Of a stretch of DNA of 60,016 nucleotides, positions 1 through 10,078 are shown one piece after another. The notes beneath the pieces are model-generated. The model was not told where the DNA came from. It saw nothing but the letters and a program-made list of their open reading frames with translations, and made no database searches. The stretch covers positions 1 through 60,016 of the forward strand of contig DATHJB010000015.1 in the NCBI GenBank assembly GCA_035316325.1. Direction: 5' to 3'. Source of the DNA: Acidimicrobiales bacterium. GTDB lineage: Bacteria > Actinomycetota > Acidimicrobiia > Acidimicrobiales > VFJN01. Position numbers and translations under genes: made by a program. Every line of letters begins with the position of its first letter. Position 1 is the first letter of the stretch.

Positions 1-2985
1 GACGAGCCGGCCGCCCCCGCCATAGCGGAAGCGCACCGTGTCCCCCGTCGGCGCGACGACCCGGGTGACGCGCCCGTCGCCGTCGTGGCGCTGCACCCAG
101 CGCCGCCCCGACGGATCGACCACGGCGACCCGGCGGCCGGCAGCGTCGTACTCGCAACGGGTGGTGTGGCCCAGCGGGCTGGTGACCGCGGCGAGCCTCC
201 CGGCCGGCGTGTGCTCGTAGCGGGTGACCCCGCCGTCGGGGTCGGTCACCGACGTGACCCGGCCGCAGCGGTCGTAGGTGGCCCGGGCCTCGGTGCCGTC
301 GGGGCGACGGTGGACGGCGGCCCGGCCCAGCGGGTCGTAGGCGAACGCCACCGACGTGAGGCTGTCGTCGACGGCGGCGATCCGGCCCACGCCGTCGAGG
401 GCCACGCCCCGGCGGGCACCCACGGGATCGACGGTGCCGACGAGCCGGCCGGCCACGTCGTACTCCCGCAGCCAGGTCGCTCCCGCCGGGTCGTCGACGC
501 CGGTCAGGCGGCACAGGCCGTCGTACTCGAACGCCCACTTGGCGCTGCCGGGCAGCACGACGCCCACGAGGTTGCCCAGCGGGTCGAACCGGAGGGTGGT
601 GGCGTGGCCCAGCTCATCGACCACCTGCTCCGCCTCGCCGTGGCTCCCGAAGCGCAGCTCGCGCCGGGCGCCCAGCGGGTCGACCACCGCCCGCAGCCGG
701 CCGGCGGCGCTCCACTCGTAGCGCCACTCGGCCCCGTCGGCGCCATCGGCGCCATCACGTCGGGCGACGATGCGGCCGGCCGGGTCGTACGCCTGCTCCG
801 TGCGGTGACCCGTCGGTGACTCGGTGGCGACGACCCGCCCGGCCTCGTCGCGCTCGAAGGTGGCGGTGTTGCCGAGCCCGTCGGTGATCGACGTCAGCTC
901 GCCGTGGGCGTCGAAGCCGAACCGCAGCTCCACGCCGTCGGGGTCGACCAGCCGATGGACCAGACCGTCGTGCACGTCGAGCCGGGTGACGCCGCCCTCG
1001 GGGTCGACCACCTCGACCGGCGTCCGCTCGACGCCCTCGTAGCGGAACCGGGTGGTCGCCCCGGTCGACGCCGCAGTGGCGAGCAACCGGCCCTGGTCGT
1101 CGTGGTCGAAAGCGAACCACGATCCGTCGGCCGCCTCCCGCCGCACCAGCCGGGAGCGGTCGTCCCACTCCAGGAGGGTCGCGGTGCCGTCGCGCTCGGT
1201 CACCCGCACCGGGTTGCCCCAACGGTCGTAGGCCTTCCGCAGCTCGTGGCCGTGCCCGTCGATGGCACCCACCAGCCGGCCCCGATCGTCGTGCACGTAG
1301 CTGTTGGCGGGACCCTCGGCATCGTCGACGACCGTGACCCGTCCGCCCAGGTACCGGTACCGCGAGCGGCGACCGAACGGCGACAGCTGCTCGACCACCC
1401 GGCCGTCGTCGTCGTAGCGGTTGCGGACCTCCACCACCCCGTCGGCGTCGGTCACCGCCACGACCCGACCCCGCTCGTCGACCTCGTACCCACGAAGCCC
1501 CCGGGCACCACCGGAGGCCGACACCAGCCGCCCCTCGTCGTAGGCGTACGTCACCGAACGACCGTCGGAGCACCTGACCGCCACCACCCGGTCGCCCTCC
1601 CACTCCAGCCGCACCGACCGGCCACCCTCGTGCCGCAGCTCGACCAACCGGTCGCCGTCGTGGACGAACCGCACCTCGGTGCCGGGCCCGGCATCGGCCC
1701 GCCGCAGGTGCCCGGCGGCGTCGAATACCAGCCGGCTCCCCCCGCCCAGCGCCGCCAGCGCCAGCCCGTCGCCCTCCGGCACCACCAGCCCCGCCAACCC
1801 CACGACCCGCGGGTACTCCCCCGCCGAGGACCGGGGCACCACCACCTCCTGCCCGTCCGGCCCCACCCAGTGGGCCCCGTCGGGCTCGGCCCGCAGCCGC
1901 ACCGACGCCCACGACGACCAACCCGGCCCGAACGCGCCCACCCGGTCGGACCGGCTGTTGTAGGTGCGCGTGAACCGCAGCAACCGCGCCAGGCCACCCA
2001 CCTCCAGATCGACCTCGGCCTCCACGAAGTTGCCGCTGGCCGTGTTGACCGGGTCGTCGGCGTAGCCGCTGGTGGGCGGCTCGCCCCAGGCGGCCGGGGA
2101 GTCGTAGGTGACGGCCGTCCGGGTGCCGTCGAGCCCCGCCGCGTCGACCTGGGCGGCGATCACGGCGTCGGACACCGTGCCGGTGCCGGCGTCACGGAAC
2201 GCCTGGGCGACGGTGGCGACCCACAGGGCGTCGGTCCCGTTCCAGGTCAGCCAGGTGCCCATGCCGCCCAGCAGCGACGAGGCGTCGAACGACCCCCACC
2301 CGAGCGTGGCGGTGAAGTCGCCGTGCAGGCCGTCGAGGGTGCCCTTGCGGGTCAGCACCGCCTCGTCCGACCCGCGGCTCGACGTGACCCACGTATCGAG
2401 GGCGGCCGGCTCCCCCGAGCTCACCCCGCCGCCGCGGCCGCCACCGACGAACCCGGACGCCGGCACACCCACGCCCGAGCCCGAGGGGGCCAGGGGCGGC
2501 AGCGACACCTCCCGCACCGTCGGCCCCGGGTCGTACAGCGGGATCAGCGGCGGCTCGACCGGCGGGGGCGGTGGCGGCAGGTCGTCCTCGCCGGTGAGGA
2601 AGTCGTCCACGGTGTCGACGGCGTCGTTGATGGTGCCCATCAGGCCCCCACCGCCCCCGTCGTCCTGCGACGCCTCCCACTCGCGGGCCTGGGTGCGGCG
2701 GTCCTGCTCCTGCCGGGCCAGGCGGGCGAGCTCGTCGAGGCGGTCGGCGGCGTCGCGCAGCGACAGCACGAACCGCCCGGCATCGGCGACGCACGAGGCC
2801 ACCCGCTGGTCGAACTCGTCGCCGTAGCGCCCCTGCCACCAGAGGCGGGCGTCGCGCCGGGCCACGTCCCGGTCCCCCAACTGGGTCTCCAACACCACCG
2901 CCGTCGCTCGCAGCTCCGCGGACAGGTCGGACGCGGCGAGCCAGTCGAACTGGACGTCCTCGTGGATCGCGCCGAGCTCCGGCAT
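1..2985 (-). CDS. RHS/YD-repeat protein with WXG-like N-terminus (3' end outside window)
   Basis: The minus-strand frame is open from an ATG at 2985 to the left edge: 995 residues, C-terminus missing. GGAGG lies about seven bases upstream of the ATG. Residues 10-100 are helical and contain a W50-Q-G52 turn (helix-WxG-helix), as in WXG100/ESX-type secretion leaders. A Pro/Gly-rich linker follows at about 105-180. From about D311 the sequence DPVNTASGNF begins a DUF6531-like RHS entry segment, followed by dozens of YD repeats such as YDAAGRRVAVVDPSG. RHS proteins form a large beta-cocoon shell and often carry a C-terminal toxin; that end is not visible, so toxin and immunity genes cannot be assigned. 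Secretion by a type VII system is inferred from the N-terminus only. The long open frames on the opposite strand are antisense shadows. Confidence 0.9.
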   Translation of the reverse strand, partial: MPELGAIHEDVQFDWLAASDLSAELRATAVVLETQLGDRDVARRDARLWWQGRYGDEFDQRVASCVADAGRFVLSLRDAADRLDELARLARQEQDRRTQAREWEASQDDGGGGGLMGTINDAVDTVDDFLTGEDDLPPPPPPVEPPLIPLYDPGPTVREVSLPPLAPSGSGVGVPASGFVGGGRGGGVSSGEPAALDTWVTSSRGSDEAVLTRKGTLDGLHGDFTATLGWGSFDASSLLGGMGTWLTWNGTDALWVATVAQAFRDAGTGTVSDAVIAAQVDAAGLDGTRTAVTYDSPAAWGEPPTSGYADDPVNTASGNFVEAEVDLEVGGLARLLRFTRTYNSRSDRVGAFGPGWSSWASVRLRAEPDGAHWVGPDGQEVVVPRSSAGEYPRVVGLAGLVVPEGDGLALAALGGGSRLVFDAAGHLRRADAGPGTEVRFVHDGDRLVELRHEGGRSVRLEWEGDRVVAVRCSDGRSVTYAYDEGRLVSASGGARGLRGYEVDERGRVVAVTDADGVVEVRNRYDDDGRVVEQLSPFGRRSRYRYLGGRVTVVDDAEGPANSYVHDDRGRLVGAIDGHGHELRKAYDRWGNPVRVTERDGTATLLEWDDRSRLVRREAADGSWFAFDHDDQGRLLATAASTGATTRFRYEGVERTPVEVVDPEGGVTRLDVHDGLVHRLVDPDGVELRFGFDAHGELTSITDGLGNTATFERDEAGRVVATESPTGHRTEQAYDPAGRIVARRDGADGADGAEWRYEWSAAGRLRAVVDPLGARRELRFGSHGEAEQVVDELGHATTLRFDPLGNLVGVVLPGSAKWAFEYDGLCRLTGVDDPAGATWLREYDVAGRLVGTVDPVGARRGVALDGVGRIAAVDDSLTSVAFAYDPLGRAAVHRRPDGTEARATYDRCGRVTSVTDPDGGVTRYEHTPAGRLAAVTSPLGHTTRCEYDAAGRRVAVVDPSGRRWVQRHDGDGRVTRVVAPTGDTVRFRYGGGGRLV

Positions 2986-3128
2986 CTGCCCACCTCCGCC
3001 TGCGACCTGTTCCTCTCGCAAAGTACCACCGCCACTACCGATCGCGTCGGCGGTAGCGGCTGCGGCACGACGTGTCCGCTATGGGATCGTGGTGGCATGC
3101 GGATGCGGACGAGGCGGCCGGGGCGGCC

Positions 3129-4676
3129 ATGACCTGGCTGGGCGAGTACGAGCTGCTGGACCAGATCGGCGCCGGTTCGTCGGGCACGGTGTGGCGGGCC
3201 CAGCGCCACGGGCCGATCACGCAGATCGTGGCCGTCAAGCGCCTGCACGGCGCCGACTCCGGGCCCGGCGACATCGTCCGGCTGCGGCGCGAGGCCACCG
3301 TCCTCATGGAGCTCGACCACCCCCACATCGTGCGGGTGCTGGCGGTGCTGCCCGACGGCGAGGGCCTCGCCATCTGCATGCACTACGCCTCGGGCGGGTC
3401 GCTGGAGGCGTTGCTGGCGGGGCGGGGGCGGCTCGGCCCGGGCGAGGTGGTGGCGCTGGCCGCCCCGATCGCCGACGCCCTCGGCTCCGCGCACCGCCGG
3501 GGCATCCTCCACGTCGACGTGAAGCCGGCGAACATCCTGTTCACGTCCGACGGGGAGCCGCTGCTCGGCGACTTCGGCGTGGCCCGCACGCTGGGGCGGC
3601 TCACCGCGGTGCTGGGCGGAGACTCGGCCATCGCGGGGACGGCCCACTACCTGGCGCCCGAGCTGCTCGACGGGGCGGACCCCGACGCCCGCAGCGACCT
3701 CTACTCCCTGGGGGTGGTCTGCTACGAGGCGCTCACCGGGAAGCGGCCGTTCGACGCCGCGCTGCCCCTGGCCGTCCTGCGGGCCGCCGACGTGGGCCAG
3801 CACGAGCCGCTCATGGGCCGGCCCGACGTGCCGATGGCGCTGGCGCGGGTCGTCGAGCAGGCGATGTCCCGCGACCCCGCCGACCGCCCCGCCACCGCCG
3901 ACCAGTTCGCCCAGGCGCTCCGGGCCACCGTCCCCCTCGGCGACATCCGCCTCCCCACCGCGGCCGAGCCGGAACCGAAGCCCGAGCCGGCGCCGGTGCG
4001 GGTGGTCATCCCGGTCAGCACGGTCAGCCCGGCGAGCCCGGCGAGCCCGCCGTGGGCGGACCCCATCGAGGAAGGCGCCGGGGACAACGGCAACAACGAG
4101 GACGAGGAGGTCCACGCCGGGGCCACCCAGACGTTCGGGCCGCGGCCGCCGCAGCCGGAGGAGCCGCCGCCGAAGAGTCGACGCCTGGGGCTCTGGATCA
4201 CCCTCGCCGTGGTGATCACCGCCTCGGCGGGGCTCGTCTACCAGCTCGCCCGCCCGTCGCCCGACGACGACTGCCCCGATTCCCCGCTGCCGTCGCTCGA
4301 CGAGCGCACCCAGGTGATGGCCGGCGACCCCGAGGGCGACGGCTGCCGGGCCTTCGGCACCTACGGCCTGGCGGAGGGGGCCGAGGAGCGGCAGGACATG
4401 GTGCTCACGATCGCGGTCGACGACGTGGAGCGCCAGATCCGCCTCGGCGAGCTGGGCGACAAGCTCTTCCTCGGCGACTGGGACTGCGACGGCGTCGACA
4501 CCCCCGGCCTCTACCGGTGGTCCGACGGGCGGGTCGAGTACTACGACTCCTGGCCGGTGATCGAGAACCGCCCGTACCGGCCCGACGACGTCGAGCGCGT
4601 CGATCCGGCGAGTCGCGCGGCCCTGGTCGTGGGCGACGAGTGCGACCGCATCGAGGTGGAGGACGCCGCCGAATAA
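3129..4676 (+). CDS. Membrane Ser/Thr protein kinase with extracellular FG-GAP-like segment
   Basis: A 515-residue transmembrane Hanks-type kinase. The glycine loop GAGSSG is at 14-19, the ATP-anchoring Lys is K37 in VAVK, the catalytic loop is HVDVKPAN with D130 and N135, DFG is 148-150 and APE is 176-178. The residue before the catalytic Asp is Val rather than Arg, so this is a non-RD kinase. A Pro/Glu-rich linker (about 275-350) leads to one membrane helix (about 353-374) and a roughly 140-residue outer domain. That domain contains GDWDCDGVDTPGLYRW, which resembles FG-GAP/VCBS repeats and could be a sensor. The start is chosen at the ATG just before the kinase fold; an in-frame GTG at 3072 would add 19 residues unlike any kinase leader. 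It diverges from the RHS gene, so a role in controlling that protein or its secretion is possible but unproven. Confidence 0.9.
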   Translation: MTWLGEYELLDQIGAGSSGTVWRAQRHGPITQIVAVKRLHGADSGPGDIVRLRREATVLMELDHPHIVRVLAVLPDGEGLAICMHYASGGSLEALLAGRGRLGPGEVVALAAPIADALGSAHRRGILHVDVKPANILFTSDGEPLLGDFGVARTLGRLTAVLGGDSAIAGTAHYLAPELLDGADPDARSDLYSLGVVCYEALTGKRPFDAALPLAVLRAADVGQHEPLMGRPDVPMALARVVEQAMSRDPADRPATADQFAQALRATVPLGDIRLPTAAEPEPKPEPAPVRVVIPVSTVSPASPASPPWADPIEEGAGDNGNNEDEEVHAGATQTFGPRPPQPEEPPPKSRRLGLWITLAVVITASAGLVYQLARPSPDDDCPDSPLPSLDERTQVMAGDPEGDGCRAFGTYGLAEGAEERQDMVLTIAVDDVERQIRLGELGDKLFLGDWDCDGVDTPGLYRWSDGRVEYYDSWPVIENRPYRPDDVERVDPASRAALVVGDECDRIEVEDAAE

Positions 4677-4779
4677 CGCCCGAAAACTGGGCCTCCCGGC
4701 TCACTACGCTGCGCGCCGCCCGCACGCCGCAACGAGGTAGGGTGCCGGGCGCAGCGGACAACCTCAGGGAGGCGGACGG

Positions 4780-5364
4780 ATGTCTTTCCAGCTTCGGCGT
4801 GGTGGCGTGGTCGGTGGCGCATCGCTCGGGGTCGTCGCCGTGGTGGCGGCCAGCGCGGCGTTGGCCAGTGCCCAGGTACCCGGCCTGCCCCTCACGATCG
4901 CACCGGGCAGCGGCCCGACGGACACGTCGATCTCGGTCTCGGGCGACGGCTGCCTGGGGCAGGAGGTCGCCCTCCGGCTGCTCGAGGGCTCCGACACGCT
5001 CGACCTCACGTCCGCCCCGCGCGGCACCGAGGGCGACTGGACCGGCACGCTCGCCGTGCCCGACGACGACGACGACCTGTTCGGCGCCCAGCTCACCATC
5101 ACCGCCGACTGCCTGGGCGGCGACGCGGACTACGAGCCCGGGTCGTTCAGCGTCGACGATCCGACACCGCCGACGACCACGACGAGCACGACGAGCACCA
5201 CCACCAGCACGACCACGAGCCCCACCACCACGGCGCCCCAGAGCCCCGGCCCGTCGCCGACCCCGTCCCCGACACCCACGCCCCCGGCCACCACCCCACC
5301 GGTCACCACGCCGCCACCCCCGCCGGCCGACCCGGTCGCCGCCGAGCCCGACTTCGCCGGCTGA
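4780..5364 (+). CDS. Secreted protein with Thr/Pro-rich tail
   Basis: A 194-residue predicted exported protein. A basic start followed by an alanine-rich hydrophobic stretch ending in ALASAQ (about 1-32) is a Sec signal peptide. Residues about 33-125 look like one small beta-sandwich (phrases such as TISVSGDGC and GDWTGTLAV) with two cysteines that could pair. Residues about 128-185 are a Thr/Ser/Pro-rich run typical of cell-wall-spanning or glycosylated linkers. AGGGAGG lies six to seven bases before the ATG. No enzyme motif is visible. It follows the kinase by 103 bp and converges on the MarR-type gene. Function unknown. Confidence 0.75.
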   Translation: MSFQLRRGGVVGGASLGVVAVVAASAALASAQVPGLPLTIAPGSGPTDTSISVSGDGCLGQEVALRLLEGSDTLDLTSAPRGTEGDWTGTLAVPDDDDDLFGAQLTITADCLGGDADYEPGSFSVDDPTPPTTTTSTTSTTTSTTTSPTTTAPQSPGPSPTPSPTPTPPATTPPVTTPPPPPADPVAAEPDFAG

Positions 5365-5380
5365 CCCTCGCGCCGCGCCG

Positions 5381-5875
5381 TCAGTCGAGGGTGCGGCGGT
5401 GGGCGCGCCAGCGCTCCATCATCCCCGGGTACTCGTCCCGCACGAACGCCATGAACTCACGGGTCTCGCGGAGGCTGGCCGGCGCCTTGTCGGGCCCGAC
5501 CGCCTCGATCGTCTCGGACAGCAGGTCCTCCCAGCGCCGCAGCACGTCGATCCGCTGGAGGTAGGTCTCGTACCAGATGTCGTTGTGGAGGCGGTAGTGG
5601 TCGCGGCGGGCGCCGGGCCGGCGCTCCCGTACCAGCAGCCCCGCCTGCACCAGGTAGCGCAGCCCCCCGGAGACGGCCGCCGGGCTGACCCGTAGGCGGT
5701 CGACCAGCTCGCCGGCGGTGGCGTCGTCCGCGTCGTCGATGATCAGGTACGCGAAGATCCGCGCCGGCATCCGTGGCATGCCGGCGTCGGTGAGCTGCAG
5801 GGCGAAGCGCTCGACGGCCTGGAGCAGCGCCTCGTCGCGGCCGTCGCCGCCGCTGTCGCCGCCGTCTTCCGTCAT
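5381..5875 (-). CDS. MarR/GbsR-type transcriptional regulator
   Basis: A 164-residue winged-helix protein. The DNA-binding segment (about 40-95) contains [43 protein letters not shown], written here as the turn [13 protein letters not shown] and the wing around [10 protein letters not shown]. The C-terminal half is helical, as in GbsR/MarR-like regulators that control adjacent ABC exporters. The start is placed at the ATG at 5875 because the hexamer TAGTAT on this strand (5888-5883) ends seven bases before it, giving a leaderless transcript; an ATG at 5884 would overlap that hexamer. It is divergent from the ABC transporter genes and shares their palindromic promoter, so it is the probable local repressor of the exporter. 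Confidence 0.85.
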   Translation of the reverse strand: MTEDGGDSGGDGRDEALLQAVERFALQLTDAGMPRMPARIFAYLIIDDADDATAGELVDRLRVSPAAVSGGLRYLVQAGLLVRERRPGARRDHYRLHNDIWYETYLQRIDVLRRWEDLLSETIEAVGPDKAPASLRETREFMAFVRDEYPGMMERWRAHRRTLD

Positions 5876-5882
5876 GCCCGAC

Positions 5883-5917
5883 ATACTATTCACAAATTCG
5901 TGAAATGTGCTTAGTAT
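5883..5917. promoter_or_regulatory. Palindromic operator with back-to-back leaderless promoters
   Basis: Outer arms ATACTA (5883-5888) and TAGTAT (5912-5917) and inner arms CACA (5891-5894) and TGTG (5906-5909) are both centred on base 5900. A second near-palindrome, TTCACAAATTCGTGAA, occupies 5889-5904. On the plus strand TTCACA-N17-TAGTAT is a good -35/-10 pair ending eight bases before the ABC gene ATG (5926). On the minus strand TAGTAT ends seven bases before the regulator ATG (5875). One bound regulator dimer could therefore shut both promoters. The arms are read directly; binding is inferred. Confidence 0.7.
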
Positions 5918-5925
5918 CGGGAGCG

Positions 5926-6844
<919 letters not shown>

Positions 6845-6867
<23 letters not shown>

Positions 6868-8464
6868 TGCCGCTCAGGGAACGTCCGACCTCACGGGTGC
6901 CGGGGCGCTGACCCGGTTCGTCCTGCGCCGCGACCGGGTGCGGATCCTCGTGTGGGTCATGGCCATCGGGGTGCTGGTGGTGAGCACCGCGGCGAGCGTC
7001 AAGGGCCTCTACCCCACCCAGGCCGACCTCGACGAGGCCGCCGCCGCCAGCCACGACAACGCCGCCGCCCTCATCTTCAACGGCCCCGACCAGGCACTCG
7101 ACACCATGGGCGGCCAGATCGCCTTCCAGGTCGCCTCCTTCGGGCTGATCATGGTCGGCCTCATGAACCTGTTCATGGTCGGCCGGTCGACGCGCGCCGA
7201 GGAGGAGTCCGGCCGCATGGAGATGCTGCGGGCCCTGCCCGTCGGCCGCCACGCCCCGGCCGCCGCGGCGCTGGTCGTCGCCACGCTCATGAACGTCACC
7301 GTGGGTGCCCTGGTGGCGCTCGGGCTGCTCTCGCAGGACCTGCCCACCCAGGGGTCGATCGTGATGGGCGTCGGGTTCTGCGCGATGGGCCTGGTGTTCT
7401 CCGGCATCACCCTCGTCGCCGCCCAGGTGACCGAGAACACCCGGGTGGTCTACGGCGTCACGGGTGCGGTGCTGGGCGCGGCGTTCGTGCTGCGGGCCGC
7501 CGGCGACGTGGGCGACGGCACCCTGTCGTGGCTCTCCCCCATCGGCTGGCAGCAGAAGATGCGGCCGTACGCCGGCGAGAGCTGGTGGCCGCTGCTGCTG
7601 TCGCTCGCCGCGACCGCCGGGCTGGTCGCCGTCAGCGTGGTGCTGGCCGGCCGACGCGACGTCGGCTCCGGGCTGGTGGCGCCCCGCCCCGGCCCGCCGA
7701 CCGCCAGCGGCTGGCTGGGTCGCCCGGTGGGCCTCGCCCTGCGGATCCAGCGGGGCAGCCTGATCGCCTGGGGCGCCGGGCTGCTGCTCACCGGCGTGTC
7801 GTACGGGTCGGTGGCCAACGACATCGAGGAGTTCGTGAACGACAACGACACCGTCGGCGACATCATCGCCCGGTCCGATGGCGGGAGCCTGGTCGACTCG
7901 TTCCTGGCGACGTCGCTGCTGATGATCGCCCTGATCGGCTCGGGCTACACGATCTCGTCGGTGCTGCGGCTGCGCAGCGAGGAGACCGCGGAGCGGGCGG
8001 AGCCCGTGCTGGTCACCCGGGTGGCTCGGTCCCGGTGGGTCGCCAGCCACCTGGCGATGGCGCTCGCCGGCAGCGCGATCGTGATGGTGCTCGCGGGGTT
8101 CGGCCTGGGCCTGACCTACGGCATCGCCAGCCACGACCTCGGCCAGGCCGTGCGGGTGACCGCGGCGGCGCTGGCCTACGTGCCGGCGATGTGGGTGCTG
8201 GCCGGGGTGGCGCTGGGGTTGTTCGGCCTGTTCCCGCGGGCGGTGTCCGCTGCGTGGGGCGTGCTCGCCGCCTGCTTCGTGGTGGGGCTGTTCGGCGACC
8301 TCTTCAACCTGCCGACCTGGGTGGAGGACCTGTCGCCGTTCGGGCACATCCCCGAGGTGCCCGGGGGCGACTTCACGCTGGTCCCGGTCGTGGTCGTCCT
8401 CGCGGTGGCCGCCGCGCTCCTCGCCACCGGCTTCGCCGGCTTCCAACGCCGCGACGTCGGTTAG
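6845..8464 (+). CDS. ABC-2 type permease (polyketide-antibiotic exporter-like)
   Basis: A 539-residue integral membrane protein with about twelve hydrophobic helices arranged as two similar halves, each beginning with an amphipathic segment ([17 protein letters not shown] near 20 and [16 protein letters not shown] near 300). This is the layout of the fused ABC-2 permeases annotated as exporters of polyketide antibiotics. It overlaps the ATPase gene by 23 bp and pairs with it as a two-gene exporter. GAGG six bases before the ATG at 6845 supports that start; an in-frame ATG at 6860 is the alternative. It converges on the AbiE toxin gene 12 bp downstream. Confidence 0.9.
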
Positions 8465-8476
8465 CCGGTCACGAGG

Positions 8477-9370
8477 CTAGGACCGCCAGCTCCTCGTGGT
8501 CGGATCCCAGGTCCCGGTCACGACCGCGCCAGCGAGGATCGGGTCCGCGAAGTCGACAACCAAGCCGATGGCCTCCTCGTAGGCAGGTGGGACGTTGGTC
8601 CGCAGGCCGGCCCGGTCGACGAAGCGCGCCCAGTCGGTCTGCCGAGAGGCGCCGAGCGTGACCAGAACCTGGCGGAGTGGGCGCAGCTCCGACTGCCTGT
8701 GTGCGCCGGTCGCTCCAATCGCCGCCGAGAGCTGGACAGCGTCGATCTCGTGGCGTCGAGCGAGCAGCACGACATCAGCGAAATCGCGCTCCCTGGTCGT
8801 CGCATCGCCTCGGTCGACCATGGTCACGATCTTCTCGGCAAGGACGGTCTCGATGGGATAGCCGACCACGCGGAACGACTCCGCGAGCAGAGAGGGGTAG
8901 TCGACCTCGACGACCCCGGGAGTGACGGGGTCGCCGACGCTGACGTCGATGCGCAGGCGAAGCCGAGCCCTGTGGACGGCCGCCGGCACGACGACTCGTG
9001 CACCGGGGTAGACGTCGCCGTCACGGATCACGTCCATGGCGAGTCGGTCCGGCCGGAACTCGACGCCGTCGTCGGCACCGACCAGCAGCACGTCGTGCAC
9101 GAGTCGCGCCACCGTCTCCAGGTCGTTCGACACCTCACGGGCGAGCAGATCGACGTCCCGGGTCGGTCGGCGCTCCTCGAACGCAGCCAGCAACATCCCG
9201 CCCTTCAACACGAGGCGGCTCCGATGCGGCGAACGTGACAGGCGGTAGAGGAAGCGCTCCAGGACATAGAGCACCAACAACTCATCAGTCGGGCGACGTT
9301 CGCTCCTCGCCCGCGCCTGGAGATCGAGGTACGCCCGTCCGGCAGCGGTCGTGCGAGTCGGACGGCTCAT
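8477..9370 (-). CDS. abiEii: AbiEii-type nucleotidyltransferase toxin
   Basis: A 297-residue protein of the nucleotidyl transferase AbiEii/AbiGii family (DUF1814), the toxin of type IV toxin-antitoxin and phage abortive-infection systems. The nucleotidyltransferase core is visible as VLKGGMLL (KGG at 56-58) followed by RDVDLLA (71-77) with metal-binding D72 and D74. A later IETVLAEKIVTMVDRGDATTRERDFADV region matches the family's conserved helical part (LAEK...R..DF.D). The ATG overlaps the antitoxin stop codon (shared TCAT at 9367-9370), so toxin translation is coupled to antitoxin. Base and codon use are less GC-extreme than in neighbours, which suggests horizontal acquisition. Confidence 0.92.
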   Translation of the reverse strand: MSRPTRTTAAGRAYLDLQARARSERRPTDELLVLYVLERFLYRLSRSPHRSRLVLKGGMLLAAFEERRPTRDVDLLAREVSNDLETVARLVHDVLLVGADDGVEFRPDRLAMDVIRDGDVYPGARVVVPAAVHRARLRLRIDVSVGDPVTPGVVEVDYPSLLAESFRVVGYPIETVLAEKIVTMVDRGDATTRERDFADVVLLARRHEIDAVQLSAAIGATGAHRQSELRPLRQVLVTLGASRQTDWARFVDRAGLRTNVPPAYEEAIGLVVDFADPILAGAVVTGTWDPTTRSWRS

Positions 9371-9966
9371 GGCTTGAGCAACCGGATCGCGTCCGTCATC
9401 GGTGCCGACACCCGGAAGCTTCGGGCCAGCTCCACGATGCGAGCGCGCCGGGGACGGTCGCTCAGGTACCTGCGCAGAGCCTCGTAGGCCACGTCCTGTC
9501 CCACAAGGTGGCGCAACCGGAACGCGTCGACGACGGAGCGCTCCCGGTCGGTGATCGAGAATCGGGACCCATCCTCCAACGTCACCTCCAGGCGGCCCAG
9601 GTCGAAGGTCGTCGAGCGGAAGACATGAACGCGAGTTGGCGGGAAGTCGATGGCAGGTCGGTGCGAATCCTGGGGCACCGCCAGGTGGACTTCGGAAGAG
9701 ATCTCGTCGCTGAGGTCCCAGTGGGCCAGTGCCGAGTTCAGGCAGATCATCCCCCGGGGAGCGCGCACACACACGGCGACGAAGTCGATGCTCGTCGCTC
9801 CGGCCACGTCGCCCAGCTGGTAGACGCCTCTGGACAGCTCGACGACCGCGCCGGAGTCTCTGAGCTCGTAGAGGTCTCGCCATGAAACTCCCGCAGCCAC
9901 GGCATCCCTCGACCGGAACACCGGACCCAGTTGCCGGAGGCGCTCGAGCGATCGGGCTGTCGGCAC
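9367..9966 (-). CDS. abiEi: AbiEi-type antitoxin, autorepressor
   Basis: A 199-residue cognate antitoxin. The N-terminal 55 residues form a winged helix (RSRDAVAAGVSWRDLYELRD, then GAVVELSRGVYQL), as in the DUF4095/AbiEi_4 antitoxin group. The rest is the antitoxin domain with APRGMICLNSALAHWDLS and DRERSVVDAFRLRH. AbiEi proteins repress their own promoter and neutralise AbiEii without stable complex formation. The start is the GTG at 9966, which is the only start codon between an in-frame upstream stop and the conserved domain. The 47-bp inverted repeat directly upstream is the likely operator. Confidence 0.9.
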   Translation of the reverse strand: MPTARSLERLRQLGPVFRSRDAVAAGVSWRDLYELRDSGAVVELSRGVYQLGDVAGATSIDFVAVCVRAPRGMICLNSALAHWDLSDEISSEVHLAVPQDSHRPAIDFPPTRVHVFRSTTFDLGRLEVTLEDGSRFSITDRERSVVDAFRLRHLVGQDVAYEALRRYLSDRPRRARIVELARSFRVSAPMTDAIRLLKP

Positions 9967-10013
9967 GTATGAAACTCTACATCAATTGCCCATACCAAGG
10001 TAGGATCTCATAC
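9967..10013. promoter_or_regulatory. Inverted repeat, probable AbiEi operator
   Basis: Two 14-bp half sites face each other around base 9990: GTATGA-aact-CTAC at 9967-9980 and GTAG-gatc-TCATAC at 10000-10013. Ten core bases of each half are perfectly complementary. The repeat begins immediately before the antitoxin GTG. Characterised AbiEi proteins bind two inverted repeats in their own promoters, so the arrangement fits. The rest of the gap to the SDR gene (10014-10078) holds only a short CCGCTA/TAGCGG palindrome (10019-10037) of unknown meaning. Confidence 0.7.
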
Positions 10014-10078
10014 AGCGACCGCTACGTCGGCTAGCGGCGGACGTCAGAAGCCGGTAGCGACGTTTGCCATGATGCGGG

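Noticed and set aside
904..3132. Long open frames on the plus strand across the RHS gene
   Set aside because: They are rich in Pro, Arg, Gly and His with no domain, and lie antisense to a frame with clear YD repeats; GC-biased third positions keep them open.
4678..4692. Hairpin GCCC-N7-GGGC after the kinase gene as terminator
   Set aside because: A four-pair stem without a T-tract is expected by chance at this GC content.
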